NCBI GenBank assembly: GCA_001510575.1
Contig: LNGK01000003.1
Span: 2,111,741-2,175,740, forward strand
Length of the DNA stretch: 64,000 nucleotides
Direction of reading: 5' to 3'
Source of the DNA: Knoxdaviesia capensis
Lineage: Eukaryota; Ascomycota; Sordariomycetes; Microascales; Gondwanamycetaceae
In this document: piece by piece, positions 1 to 10,507 of the stretch
Layout of the letters: the number at the start of each line of letters is the position of its first letter
Numbering within the stretch: position 1 is the stretch's first letter
Program-made: the position numbers and the translations under genes
The notes under the pieces: generated by a model
Told to the model about the DNA's origin: nothing
What the model saw: the letters and a program-made list of their open reading frames with translations, nothing else
Databases searched by the model: none

Positions 1-3000
1 GATCTGGTGCACAATGGCCTCAGTGGGTTGTACAGCCGATTCCGCGATGCAGTCAGCGGTGCAACCTCATCACGATCTAATAATATTGCCGCTGTCTTCC
101 CGCCCCCCTCTCTGCCCTCCTTCGACGACCAAGATGGAGACAGCAACTCCAAGCGGGACATTGACTCGCGCAGTGTCAGTACTGTCAACACCATCTCCAA
201 AGCCTCTACCACGTCAGCCGGCCGGCCAGATCCGGCAATGCTTCCCCTAGTCACCACTGCCTCGGTAGATCGCCAAACCGCTGCTGCAGGCCCGTCCACT
301 ATCACCAGTGGGCCTGTCTCAGACCTCGGCCAGAATCATGTGTCTTCGTCAAACAAGCCCACCGGCTCTGCCACCACCCAACCTACTGCTCGAGCCACGA
401 GTGGAGCTCGCCCAAGTCTTCCTGGTGTCACTCTGGCCGCTGTCGTCCCCACCACGGCACTCGATACCTCCTCTATGGCCATTGCCCAGCGAGAAAGCAG
501 CGCCCGACGAAGTGCCAGCAAGGGAAGTGATGCCGGTATTCTCCGCAAGGGAATCGATGAGAATGAGGCGACCCGCGAGTTTGGTGAGCCATCCGCAGGT
601 CTGCCGCTGAGCCCTATCAAGTCCCCCATCTCTCCCCATACCGCCGATTCTCGAAACTCGTCGTCGGGAATTGCCCTCAGTGCGTCATCATCGAACCGGC
701 ATGCCAAACGCCCTTCGCTTCCCCCCAGTCGACCCATGTCCCCCGGATTTAGAGTGTCCAGAACATCGTCCATTGACTTCAATATTGATTCGGCCTCTGT
801 GAGCACAGCTTCGGTGAAACAGAACTACCTCGACACGCAAGCACATCAGGCCCATCAGGCTCGTGCTGGTGGGGCAGATCCCAAGTCGTCTGGGCTGGCG
901 GTTGAAACCAGCTCCGATCTCCCCAGCACCAAGCTTGAAGTCATGAAACGGCTCATTCTCAACAAAGAGTTCTGGATGCCTGACGAGACCTGCAAAGAGT
1001 GTTTCCTGTGTGGAAACGTGTTCACCACGTTCCGTCGGAAGCATCATTGCCGAGCCTGTGGCTGTATCTTCGACTCTCAGTGCACTTCAATCATATCTGG
1101 CGACAAATTTGGCGTGCCTGGGACTCTTCGGGTCTGTAAGACCTGTGTTAATATCATCAATCGTCGATACGACACCAGCGGTTCCGACGACGACTCTGCA
1201 GATGAAGAGTCGTTTCTGCCAACCATGTTCCGGTCCAATCACCCCAAGTCGTCCAGCTCAACTTCAGCACTTCGAGCTGAGAGCGACACCGCGAGTATTG
1301 CTGGCAAAGCTGATGACGACACCGACGATGCTCGGATGTCCACGGCTCCAATGATGGCTATTCCTGCCACTCGCCGGCTGGGAGATATGAGCCGAGAAGC
1401 GCAGATTTTGGAGTTTGACAGCCCCCAGCTTAGTCGGCCAAGCTCTTCTCGCTCTCTCCGCTCTCTGGCTGGTCGGCCACAGTCGTCTGGCCACAAACGC
1501 ACTCACTCGAAGCATAGTGCTGTGAACCGATACCGCGGGCTGACTGATGACCGTGCTCCTTTCCGAAAAGGCCTTGATGATCAGAGGTCCAGAAAGTCCA
1601 AGCTTCCGGCCTTTCACGACGACAACATCATCGACCCCGACCTTGAAGATTACATCTCCGACCCATCCAGTGGAGATGAGCAGATGAGCACGTTCAATTC
1701 GGCTGGAGATCTCAATGCATCCAGCTACGAGCCCGGCTTTGGCCAGTTCCTTGCCGCCGGCAAACGCCACCACCGTGTTAAGCCCACTGAGAAGAGCATG
1801 AGCGGCTTGAGCTTTGCCGGCCGGGCTGACGACCACGGCCTATCTTCCAGCTACCTAGCACACAGACCGCGCAAACGCAACATGAGTATTGCCAGCGGTA
1901 GTGGTTACCATATGCGGTCTCCTCGTCCCAAGTCGGGGGTGTTCAAGTACTCCAATATGTCCAACGAGGTCGCGGTTCTGGACAGCCCCACGTCGGAGCC
2001 TTCGCGGCAGTCTCGCCTTGAATTGGCGAAAGAAAACCGTCCTCCCGCTGTGATTCTCAACGACATCAGCATGAACCATGTCCGCAAGCTCCTGCGGCAG
2101 CTCCTGCATGGAAAGGAGATTTCCAACGTCTCTGCATGGGAAGCAGGGCTGGTTCCGATCCTCCTCCAGTGTACCGATGATGTGTCTCCGGATGTCCGGG
2201 GCGGCGACGACATGGATATTCGTCATTATGTGAAACTGAAGAAGATTCCTGGTGGAAAGCCTGCGGATACAACTTATGTGTCTGGCGTCATCTTCACGAA
2301 GAACCTTGCCCTCAAGAGCATGCCTCGCAAGATTATCCGCCCCCGTATTCTGATTGTGTCGTTCCCCATCGAGTATCAGCGACACGAGCAGCACTTTATG
2401 AGCCTGCAGCCGGTAATTGAGCAAGAGAAGGAGTATCTCCGGCGTGTTGTCCACCGCATCATCAATCTACGACCCCACGTTTTGCTCGCTGAACGCAGCG
2501 TTTCGGGAATCGCCTTGCAGTTTCTCTCGGAAGCCAACATCGCCGTTGCCTACAATGTCAAGCCGTCGGTCATTGAGGCCGTTGCGCGCTGTGCCGACGC
2601 CGTTGTCATCTCATCGCTTGACATGCTGGTGATGCCTGACGTGCGAGTTGGAACCTGCGAGACGTTCGAAGTGCGGACCTTTGTCAACAACAGCTTTCCC
2701 GGCAAGAAGAAGTCGTACATCTACCTGTCGGGCTGCTCGCCAGGTCTTGGATGCACGATCGCTCTGCGCGGTGGGAGTACCGAGGTCCTGTCTAAAATCA
2801 AGGTCATCACCGAGTTCATGGTCTATGTTGTGTACAACTTGAAGCTGGAGACCTGCCTGATGAGGGATGAATTTGTGGTGATTCCAGAGACTTCCGATAC
2901 TGCTTCCCTGCCGGGCCCTCTCCGCCAGGGAACCGATGATACCACTGCCTCGAATACCTTGTCCAATACATCGAGCGGCAGCGGCCCGGCTGGTCCGACT

Positions 3001-6000
3001 GTGGTGATCAACACTGCCGACAGCGAGCCTCCTTCTCAAGTCACCACTGAAGACTCCCTTCCACCCAGTCAGGACGCAGCAAACAGCCTCCACGAATCCG
3101 ACCCGTCACTCGGGACTACTCAGCCAAAGTTTACTTCGGCTCACGATGCTCACGATCATGTTCCTGATGATATGCCCATGCCCAGCTTCTACAAAGAAGT
3201 GGTGTCTCGTTATGAGACTAAGATTCTCTCGGCCTCTCCTTTTGTCAAGTTCGATCAGCCATACCTGCTGGTCAAGGCCCGGGAGCAAGAGCGGCGTTTG
3301 GATTACCTCCGCCGTCTTCGAGACCAGGATCTCATTGAGGATCGTGGAACCGAGGAGAAGCAGCAGTTCCAGCTCATCACGCCGGAAATGGTGCACTCGA
3401 TTGGACAGACTGGGCCTCGGCAGATGATGGAGATTCTGCACGCCGTTCATGACGCAGAATACGACAAGGCACTGCACAACTACCAGACTCATCGGCGGCT
3501 TTGGGAGAACTACATGCAGGGGAATCTGGATCTGTTTGATCCGTACTACCATCAGAATATCGTGATTCTCTACTCTGTCATCTGCACCAACACGAAGATT
3601 CCCTGTGTTGAACCTGGTCTGATCGCCATTGGATTCTACGATGAGCAGAACGTTGACACTGGCCTTGATTCTGACTGCACTCTGGGGCAGTACATTGAGG
3701 ATCTTTGCACATCCAAGGAAACGATCTGTAGCTACAGTGGATGTGGCCAGCCGTTATGTGAGCATCATCGCACATATGTGCACGATGAGTCAATCATCAC
3801 GGTCTTTGTTGAGCCGTCCCCGGTGTCCCAGCGCATTCCATTTGGCGACGACATTATGATGTGGAGCTTCTGCAAGATCTGCAAGAAGGATTCGCCAATG
3901 ATTCTGATGAGTGATTACACCTGGAAGTACTCGTTCGGAAAGTACTTGGAGCTGTTGTTCTGGAGCCGTGGCTTGCATCTCAGCAAAGACACCGGCTGTC
4001 CTCATGAGCACCACGTCGACCATATCCGATACTTTGGATACCATGACACGCGGGTCCGCATTCATCACGACCCGATTGATCTCCTGGAGATCGTGGCTCC
4101 CCGGCCGAGAATCACGTGGAAGGTTGACCACGACCTGAAGCTGAAGAACGAGCTGTACTCGAAGGCAGAGGAGCGCTGGCGGCGGTTTATGGCGTCAGTC
4201 AAGTCGCGGCTCAAGAACATGCGCATCGACGTTGTGCTTCCGGAGAAGGCCGATGCCTGCAAAGCCGAAGTTGAGCGATTGATGAAGCAGGCACATGAGG
4301 ATGAAGGCCGGCTCATCCGGTCTCTGCAGGAGAAGTACGTCAACTCCAAGTACTACGAAATCATCCCGTTCAACGCGGTCCTGCGCGAGATGCTGCAGGT
4401 GTCAGGTGATTGGGACGCAGCCTTTTCGCAGTTCGAGGCGTACTTCCTGCCCGATAAGGATGTGCGCCAGCTCACGATGATCCAGCTGCGCAAGATGTTC
4501 ATGGACGATAACTCGTCGAAGGAGACCATCCCAAGCACGGAGGGCACGGTGGCGCCGTCGATTGGCGACAGTGACGAGAAGCACTCGCAGACGTTTAGTG
4601 AATCTGACGAGAAGTCGACACAGCCCAGCGATTACGGCGGCACCAGCCCTTCAGATATCAAGTTTGCCGAGCCGCTGCCGTTTGTACCTCCGACATCGCC
4701 CACTCTTCCCCCGGGTTCAGTCGATACAATCACTCAGGCCGAAGTTCAGGATGCTCCGGCTGTTGTCAGCGACCAACCTCCCCAAGCACCGACGGAGCTA
4801 AGTGACGGTACTGCTACCAAGCCCCCGTCCCCAGAGGTTCCCGACTCTCCGATTTCCCCGGCATCGCCTCCTCCAGGGAATATTGCATCTCGTCTTCCGG
4901 TCCCTTCAGAAACCCCGCAAGCATCAGGGTCGCTGACGGAACGAGTTGAGCAGATGATCAGACGCGATTCGTCCAAGCTCCCGGCCGGCGAAGCAGCAGG
5001 CTCATCATCGTCTGGCTCCTCCGCACAGCCTGCTGGAACGGAACGGCCTGCCCCGACCAGACGGTCTACATCCAGCGTGCCTCCCCCGCTGCAGCGTAGC
5101 ATCTCGCAGCAGATTCGCACGTTGGCCAAGATGCCGGGCTCCAAACTACCGTCGTCTTCCAGCAAGGACTCGCGGACTAGCGAACAGTCAACGGCAGAAT
5201 CCGGAGAGGGATCGGTCAAGTTTGAAAAGAAGCTCTCGGAACGTCTAGGGCTATCCAATCCCAAGGGCGCGCGCAAGGGGTCGCCGTCGAGCATTCCGCG
5301 GCTGATCCCCAAGAAGAAGGTCTCGGCGCTTGCCAAGCATTTTGAACAACTTAGTCGGGAGTTTGAAAAGGAGCGCATTCGGGACCGCAAGAAGCGTGAG
5401 GAGAAGGAACGACTCCGGCAGCCCCGGAGCCTGGTGCCGCGGACTTCCACAGCCGCGTTTGTGTCGGTATACGAAGATGTGAATGCCGCTGTGGAGGAAC
5501 CCGGGCCGGAGCCGGAGCCCGAATTGGAGACCATTATCGAGCCGATCAAAGAAGCCGAAGCCGAAGTCGAGCCTGAGAGTGCGGAAGTGTCGAAAGGAAA
5601 GGAAAAGGACGAAGACGGCGCTATTCCCCCCGAACCCGAGATGGCCAGTCAGGAGGACTCCAGTTTAGCACAGTCGCAAGATCGTGAGAGTCTCGGCACC
5701 ACGGACGAGACCGCGGCTGAAGCGGGGGTCGGGTCGCTGGAGGGCCCGACGCGGTCTGATGACGAAGCCGGCAGCGACGACGAATCCTCGCTGGGCAAGT
5801 CGGAGGAAGTGCTGGCCAAGCACCAGAAGACCAACCTCCTCCGGATGCTGACGAACTTCTGGGCGGAGCGCTCAAGTAGTGGCTGGGCGCCGCTCGACTA
5901 CCCGTTCAGCGTGACGGACCACATCTTCGTCGATTCGGAGATCATTGTGCGCGAGGACGAGCCGAGCTCGCTAATTGCGTTTGCGCTGAGCTCGGACGAC

Positions 6001-7188
6001 TACCAGGCCAAGCTTGCGGATATCCAGCTGCACTGGTATCAACAGCAGCAGGAACAGCGGCAGCAGCAGAGTGGGTCCGATTCCGATGAGGGCGCCACAA
6101 TGCCGGCCCGGGCTCCGGCCTCGGCCATGGTGACGGTGGAGCACTCGGAGTCGGACGCGCCGGTGCTCCTGGACTTTGAAGAGGACATGGCGCCGCTCTC
6201 CAGCGGGGCCAGCGGCAGCGGCAACGACCCCGGGCTCAGCCTGGCCGACAGCGAGCTGGAGAAGAGCCTGCTGCGCGAAACCGGCACCCACCTGAAGTAC
6301 CAATTCACCGAGGGGTCGGCCAAGATGCTGTGCAAGATCTTCTACGCCGAGCAGTTTGACGCGCTGCGCAAGAAGACTGGGCTCGCGGACCGGTTCATTG
6401 AGTCGCTCTCGCGATGCTTTCAGTGGGACTCGCGCGGCGGCAAGTCAAAGTCGGTATTCCTGAAGACACTGGACGACCGGCTGGTGCTCAAGTCGCTGTC
6501 GCCGGTGGAAACGCAGGCATTCCTCTCGTTTGCCCCCTCGTACTTCAGTATCATGGCCCAGTCGCTCTTCCACGACCTGCCCTCGGTTATCGCGAAGATG
6601 GTGGGCTTCTTCCAGGTGTACATCAAGAACCCAGCAACGTCAACCGACATCAAGCTGGACCTGCTGGTGATGGAGAACCTGTTCTACGACCGGACGCCGC
6701 GCAAGAAGTTCGACCTGAAGGGATCAATGCGCAACCGCAAGATCCAGGCAACGGGGGCGGAGGACGAGGTGCTGCTGGACGAGAACATGGTGGAGTACAT
6801 CTACGAGTCGCCGCTGTTTGCGCGCGAGCACGCGAAGCGGCTGCTGCGGGTGTCGGTGTGGAACGACACGCTGTTCCTGGCGCGGCAGAACGTGATGGAC
6901 TACTCGCTGATGATCGCCATCGACGAAGACCGCAAGGAGCTGGTGGTCGGCATCATCGACTGCATCCGCACGTACACGCTCGACAAGAAGTTCGAGACGT
7001 GGATCAAGGACCGCGGGCTGGTCGGCGGCGGGCGCAACCGGCCGACCGTCACGTCGCCGCGCGAGTACAAGTCGCGGTTTCGGGAGGCTATGGCGCGGTA
7101 CATCCTGCTCGCGCCGAACTGTTGGCATCAGTTCGGGCTGCGGGACGGCGGGGATCGGACCCGGCCGCGGTTTGAGCTGGGTGAGTGA
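1..7188 (+). CDS. FAB1: 1-phosphatidylinositol-3-phosphate 5-kinase Fab1/PIKfyve, 5' partial
   Basis: Makes PI(3,5)P2 from PI3P on endosome and vacuole membranes. About 2,395 codons are visible. The frame is open to the left edge and has no ATG at its beginning, so the N-terminus lies outside the window. Domain order: a Ser/Pro-rich tail; a FYVE zinc finger at about residues 325-385 with the RRKHHCRACG signature that binds PI3P; a CCT/TCP-1-like chaperonin domain at about 690-950; a Cys-rich middle part at about 1180-1400; a long low-complexity acidic/Ser-rich linker at about 1500-1950; and a C-terminal PIPK domain at about 2095-2390 with FDLKGS, NVMDYSL and IIDCIRTYT motifs. Family knowledge gives the reaction, and the motifs are read directly. 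No intron is needed. The gene converges with the gene on the minus strand that ends at 7685. Confidence 0.95.
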   Translation, partial: DLVHNGLSGLYSRFRDAVSGATSSRSNNIAAVFPPPSLPSFDDQDGDSNSKRDIDSRSVSTVNTISKASTTSAGRPDPAMLPLVTTASVDRQTAAAGPSTITSGPVSDLGQNHVSSSNKPTGSATTQPTARATSGARPSLPGVTLAAVVPTTALDTSSMAIAQRESSARRSASKGSDAGILRKGIDENEATREFGEPSAGLPLSPIKSPISPHTADSRNSSSGIALSASSSNRHAKRPSLPPSRPMSPGFRVSRTSSIDFNIDSASVSTASVKQNYLDTQAHQAHQARAGGADPKSSGLAVETSSDLPSTKLEVMKRLILNKEFWMPDETCKECFLCGNVFTTFRRKHHCRACGCIFDSQCTSIISGDKFGVPGTLRVCKTCVNIINRRYDTSGSDDDSADEESFLPTMFRSNHPKSSSSTSALRAESDTASIAGKADDDTDDARMSTAPMMAIPATRRLGDMSREAQILEFDSPQLSRPSSSRSLRSLAGRPQSSGHKRTHSKHSAVNRYRGLTDDRAPFRKGLDDQRSRKSKLPAFHDDNIIDPDLEDYISDPSSGDEQMSTFNSAGDLNASSYEPGFGQFLAAGKRHHRVKPTEKSMSGLSFAGRADDHGLSSSYLAHRPRKRNMSIASGSGYHMRSPRPKSGVFKYSNMSNEVAVLDSPTSEPSRQSRLELAKENRPPAVILNDISMNHVRKLLRQLLHGKEISNVSAWEAGLVPILLQCTDDVSPDVRGGDDMDIRHYVKLKKIPGGKPADTTYVSGVIFTKNLALKSMPRKIIRPRILIVSFPIEYQRHEQHFMSLQPVIEQEKEYLRRVVHRIINLRPHVLLAERSVSGIALQFLSEANIAVAYNVKPSVIEAVARCADAVVISSLDMLVMPDVRVGTCETFEVRTFVNNSFPGKKKSYIYLSGCSPGLGCTIALRGGSTEVLSKIKVITEFMVYVVYNLKLETCLMRDEFVVIPETSDTASLPGPLRQGTDDTTASNTLSNTSSGSGPAGPTVVINTADSEPPSQVTTEDSLPPSQDAANSLHESDPSLGTTQPKFTSAHDAHDHVPDDMPMPSFYKEVVSRYETKILSASPFVKFDQPYLLVKAREQERRLDYLRRLRDQDLIEDRGTEEKQQFQLITPEMVHSIGQTGPRQMMEILHAVHDAEYDKALHNYQTHRRLWENYMQGNLDLFDPYYHQNIVILYSVICTNTKIPCVEPGLIAIGFYDEQNVDTGLDSDCTLGQYIEDLCTSKETICSYSGCGQPLCEHHRTYVHDESIITVFVEPSPVSQRIPFGDDIMMWSFCKICKKDSPMILMSDYTWKYSFGKYLELLFWSRGLHLSKDTGCPHEHHVDHIRYFGYHDTRVRIHHDPIDLLEIVAPRPRITWKVDHDLKLKNELYSKAEERWRRFMASVKSRLKNMRIDVVLPEKADACKAEVERLMKQAHEDEGRLIRSLQEKYVNSKYYEIIPFNAVLREMLQVSGDWDAAFSQFEAYFLPDKDVRQLTMIQLRKMFMDDNSSKETIPSTEGTVAPSIGDSDEKHSQTFSESDEKSTQPSDYGGTSPSDIKFAEPLPFVPPTSPTLPPGSVDTITQAEVQDAPAVVSDQPPQAPTELSDGTATKPPSPEVPDSPISPASPPPGNIASRLPVPSETPQASGSLTERVEQMIRRDSSKLPAGEAAGSSSSGSSAQPAGTERPAPTRRSTSSVPPPLQRSISQQIRTLAKMPGSKLPSSSSKDSRTSEQSTAESGEGSVKFEKKLSERLGLSNPKGARKGSPSSIPRLIPKKKVSALAKHFEQLSREFEKERIRDRKKREEKERLRQPRSLVPRTSTAAFVSVYEDVNAAVEEPGPEPEPELETIIEPIKEAEAEVEPESAEVSKGKEKDEDGAIPPEPEMASQEDSSLAQSQDRESLGTTDETAAEAGVGSLEGPTRSDDEAGSDDESSLGKSEEVLAKHQKTNLLRMLTNFWAERSSSGWAPLDYPFSVTDHIFVDSEIIVREDEPSSLIAFALSSDDYQAKLADIQLHWYQQQQEQRQQQSGSDSDEGATMPARAPASAMVTVEHSESDAPVLLDFEEDMAPLSSGASGSGNDPGLSLADSELEKSLLRETGTHLKYQFTEGSAKMLCKIFYAEQFDALRKKTGLADRFIESLSRCFQWDSRGGKSKSVFLKTLDDRLVLKSLSPVETQAFLSFAPSYFSIMAQSLFHDLPSVIAKMVGFFQVYIKNPATSTDIKLDLLVMENLFYDRTPRKKFDLKGSMRNRKIQATGAEDEVLLDENMVEYIYESPLFAREHAKRLLRVSVWNDTLFLARQNVMDYSLMIAIDEDRKELVVGIIDCIRTYTLDKKFETWIKDRGLVGGGRNRPTVTSPREYKSRFREAMARYILLAPNCWHQFGLRDGGDRTRPRFELGE

Positions 7189-7684
7189 GCGGTGTGTGTG
7201 TGTGTGTGTCTGACAGAGAATCTGAGAGAGATAGAGAAAGGGTGTGTGATCCACCAACAAGCAATTTCTTTTTGATAGCGATGGCCCCCTTATGAGTTCA
7301 CGAGCACGCAGTTCTTCTTTTCTTGTTATTTTTGTTCCCTTCTTGTATTAGATGCTTGTCTTTTGTTTCTTCGGGGAAGCTGTATGTCTCCTATCCCGGG
7401 CCGTGCTTTTTGTGTTTTTTTGGTTACATGTCCATGCCCCCCAGATTGGTCTTATATGGCCGGAGTTTCATTCGAAGGGAAATAAGGACGGAGTTACAAT
7501 CTGGGTCTTAGACGGGAGGTTTTTCGCGATCTATACAGCTTTATATACAGCACACAAAGTCGTTTGAAGCAAGTTAACTTAATCGTTTCTCTTGAATCTA
7601 GAGCTCTCCTGAACTACCTGAACAAATGGGATGGTGAAGAGTGATATAGTCTTTTGAGTCTCACTACTGTACACCCCACCCATA
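7189..7684. other. Convergent 3' intergenic region
   Basis: Holds a (GT)n run at about 7192-7210 straight after the FAB1 stop, then T-rich DNA of the kind expected for two facing 3' UTRs. I see no gene here. Confidence 0.6.
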
Positions 7685-10507
7685 TCACTTGTTGCTGCTC
7701 TCGCCGACTTCCTCTCCCCGAACTGTCCACGGCTTCTCCCCCACAACCCCGTCGTCATAGTAATGCTGTTCGACCTGCACGGTTGCCGACACCATATCAC
7801 GCAGGATCTCATGGAGTGGCCGCCATGCATGGCCGGTCAGCTCGCGGTAGTCTGTCACTAATGACGGCGACGACGACGACGGCGCCGCCGAGGACGCCTC
7901 AGCAGGCAGTTCCGGCCCTTTCCGGGCTTCCAGCACCCGCTTGTCCATCTCATCGACGGCCTGAAGACACGGGAACGTGTCTGGTCCCAATCCCATCGTG
8001 ATTGCGACCACACGATCCTGACTCATCCGCGGCTTCTTGGATCTTGTCTTGTGCGTCGGGCGTGGTGATTCCTGCAAAATCGTGACAGGTCGCTCGCCAG
8101 GGGAATCCTGGGCCTGGCCCCGCAGGCACATCATGATGCCTAAAAACGGAATCTCAGCATCATCTTCATCTTCATCATCATCGTGGTCGTCATCTCCATA
8201 GTCACAGAGCAGTTTCTCGGGGGCGGCTTGAGCCATGCAAAATGCCGCTTCGGTCCGCACTTTGCGCGTCAGCCGGTCATCCATGCGGTCTTTCACTTGG
8301 ACTGCCAAGTACGACATCGTGTAGCCCGAGCCTGCGTGTCCCTCGCAATCTCCTCCTCCAATGCGAATCGGAATGATCAGGTCGGCCCCCTCCGACCCGC
8401 GAGGAAGGAAAAGGGCCGCGCATCGGCTGAAGGCTGCGCGAAGAGTGTCTGTGCGCGGCGGTTCGAGCACGCGCGCAATGTGGTTGAAGAATACCACACC
8501 TGAGTGAAGCAGATGTGAAATCGGGGGGGAAATGGTTGCCGGTCGCCGGCTCTTGGCCTTGGAGAACTTTACAGGGGGCGGGCTTGGGTGTTTGCCGTAC
8601 ACCTCGGCTGTTGCTTCTTCTCCGAGGAGGCTTCTCAGAAATGCCTTGACGGTGACAGGCTGGGGGTTGCGCTGGTCAGGCTTGGCTGGCTGAGTGTCTG
8701 CCGGGTTGGTATTCTCACAGCCGCGGTTGACGCTCACCATGTCAATCGCGACAAGGAGAATCACGGCACAGACAATCTCGCCGGTATCGCCACTATTCAG
8801 CACTCCGGTGGCCAGAGCATCGGCCAGGTCACATACAGCTCTGTTCCAGGTGTGCCTCTGCAGATGGAGAGACGCCGCCAGGGCCAAAAGAGGTTCACTC
8901 GGTTGGTTGGTCTTCACCTTGCAGCGGTCGCCGGAGACCTCGTACAAGCATCGCATCCATCCGGACACGAGCTTCTCAGCGATTGTTGCATCGTGGATGT
9001 AGAAGTTGATCCGGTATGCCAGGATGGTCAGGTAGCCCACCTTGGAATGTGCCCCATTACCGAGAGGCTGGGTCGGATCGCATTTGGAAAGGGCCAGGCG
9101 GAGGACGTGGTCCAGGGGCAGGCCAGCCTTGATCAACGCCCCCCATAACGGGCGGCCGTACAATGCTAGTTTCTCCCACTTGGTGGAAAACACATTGGCC
9201 GGATCAAAGGGTGGCGAATACGAATCGACACTACGGAAGCGGCAGAATGGTTGGAAAAGGGCCCCGGAGACATCGCCGGCAGTGGCAACGCGTTTCTGGC
9301 TTGGGTCGCGTGACCTGGGGGGAAAGAAGTTGGCAACTTTGGCGGTGGTGTCAAGCAGGATGCCAAAGAAAGGGGTCTTCGATTTCAAGAACGCAGTGGC
9401 CAACGCGGATCTCAATGCTCGGAACACAACGGCCTCATGTGTTTGAGTCAGGTGGCGAGCCTCATCAAAGCAAAAGACCACTGGAGACTCTACACCGTCG
9501 AAGCTTCTGGGTGGAGGATATGGAGGTCGATTCGCGGATAGAGCAGAATTCTCATCACGAAGAGTTCTCTTCCAGTTCTCGATGGTGGCCTTGAACATAC
9601 CCGCAGTAGCATCTTTCCCGGTACGATAACAGGTGTTGATCTTCTCACCTACCGCCTTCACGCCTTCGGCGTAGCTATGCAAAGACAGAAAGTCAAACAA
9701 AGCCCCTGGAGGGACATTTTCGCCTCGGCAGGCAGAGACCAGGGCCAGCAAGGCATGAAGCATAACCTCCCAACGTTTGTGAATCGACTCTTGATCGGAA
9801 GACAAGACAGAGGTGGGTATGAGATCAGCCAGAGCTGACCGTGTCGGGTAGCTGCTCGCCTGGTGCGGAGAGAACGACAGGTACACGACATAGACTCCGT
9901 GGAATCGGGCAAGTTGGCCCACGGCATGGGACTTGCCAATGCCGGATGGCCCGATGACCGCAGAATATGGTGAGAGGTAGGTGCGAGCCGTGTCCGGGGC
10001 GGCGGAGGGAGCCTGTTTCTGGTATGCGTGCAGGTTGGTAAGGATATGCTGCAGCAAGTCCGTGCTCGGGGAAGTGGTACATCCAGGTGTAGCAGCCTCA
10101 GCAAGACCAAACGCGGTCTGGAGAGTACCCAAGGTCTCGATGTCATGGCCGGGGCGTGTGAGGGGAAAGTTGTCCAGATGCGCAGTGGCTTCTGGGAGGA
10201 CAGCTTCAGGAATGGGCATGGCCCACCTCGTTAGAGGAAACATCAGTAGAAAACAAGTAACGGCATCGTCTTCGTCGGTATCTCTGCTGTTGATGGCGGC
10301 AACCACGCTGTGTTCTTTGAAGGAGAGGGCCAAGAAGTTGAAGTAGATGCGGCAGACACGAAGTATCTCCGATGTCAGCTTCAGATCAGGGTCCAAGGTT
10401 GAGTCACGGCAGACGTCTTCAGGCCATTCGCACAGCGTGCGCAAGTCATTCATGTTGGCGCATTGCCGCCATTTCTGGCGTATAATAGCAAACGAGCTTG
10501 ACGACAT
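7685..10507 (-). CDS. Large intronless P-loop NTPase with possible PD-(D/E)XK-type C-terminal domain (CR/Crinkler-RHS-like)
   Basis: One uninterrupted frame of 940 codons. Seen directly: a Walker A loop GPSGIGKS at about residues 184-193; a hydrophobic strand ending in acidic residues, VVFCFDEA, at about 341-350 that fits Walker B; and, far downstream, a beta-strand pair with the motif YLAVQVK at about 733-741 preceded by ADLIIPI. An aspartate followed by a strand ending Q-V-K is the pattern of many restriction-endonuclease-fold nucleases. An acidic run and a Ser-rich tail follow. The order (P-loop NTPase, then REase-like domain, about 900-1,000 residues) matches the CR (Crinkler/RHS-like) proteins described in fungi and other eukaryotes. 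That assignment is inference from motifs and layout. The gene lies between conserved housekeeping genes and has no intron. Its role is unknown. It could be a host-directed effector, an element-derived nuclease or a lineage-specific ATPase. Confidence 0.72.
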   Translation of the reverse strand: MSSSSFAIIRQKWRQCANMNDLRTLCEWPEDVCRDSTLDPDLKLTSEILRVCRIYFNFLALSFKEHSVVAAINSRDTDEDDAVTCFLLMFPLTRWAMPIPEAVLPEATAHLDNFPLTRPGHDIETLGTLQTAFGLAEAATPGCTTSPSTDLLQHILTNLHAYQKQAPSAAPDTARTYLSPYSAVIGPSGIGKSHAVGQLARFHGVYVVYLSFSPHQASSYPTRSALADLIPTSVLSSDQESIHKRWEVMLHALLALVSACRGENVPPGALFDFLSLHSYAEGVKAVGEKINTCYRTGKDATAGMFKATIENWKRTLRDENSALSANRPPYPPPRSFDGVESPVVFCFDEARHLTQTHEAVVFRALRSALATAFLKSKTPFFGILLDTTAKVANFFPPRSRDPSQKRVATAGDVSGALFQPFCRFRSVDSYSPPFDPANVFSTKWEKLALYGRPLWGALIKAGLPLDHVLRLALSKCDPTQPLGNGAHSKVGYLTILAYRINFYIHDATIAEKLVSGWMRCLYEVSGDRCKVKTNQPSEPLLALAASLHLQRHTWNRAVCDLADALATGVLNSGDTGEIVCAVILLVAIDMVSVNRGCENTNPADTQPAKPDQRNPQPVTVKAFLRSLLGEEATAEVYGKHPSPPPVKFSKAKSRRPATISPPISHLLHSGVVFFNHIARVLEPPRTDTLRAAFSRCAALFLPRGSEGADLIIPIRIGGGDCEGHAGSGYTMSYLAVQVKDRMDDRLTRKVRTEAAFCMAQAAPEKLLCDYGDDDHDDDEDEDDAEIPFLGIMMCLRGQAQDSPGERPVTILQESPRPTHKTRSKKPRMSQDRVVAITMGLGPDTFPCLQAVDEMDKRVLEARKGPELPAEASSAAPSSSSPSLVTDYRELTGHAWRPLHEILRDMVSATVQVEQHYYDDGVVGEKPWTVRGEEVGESSNK

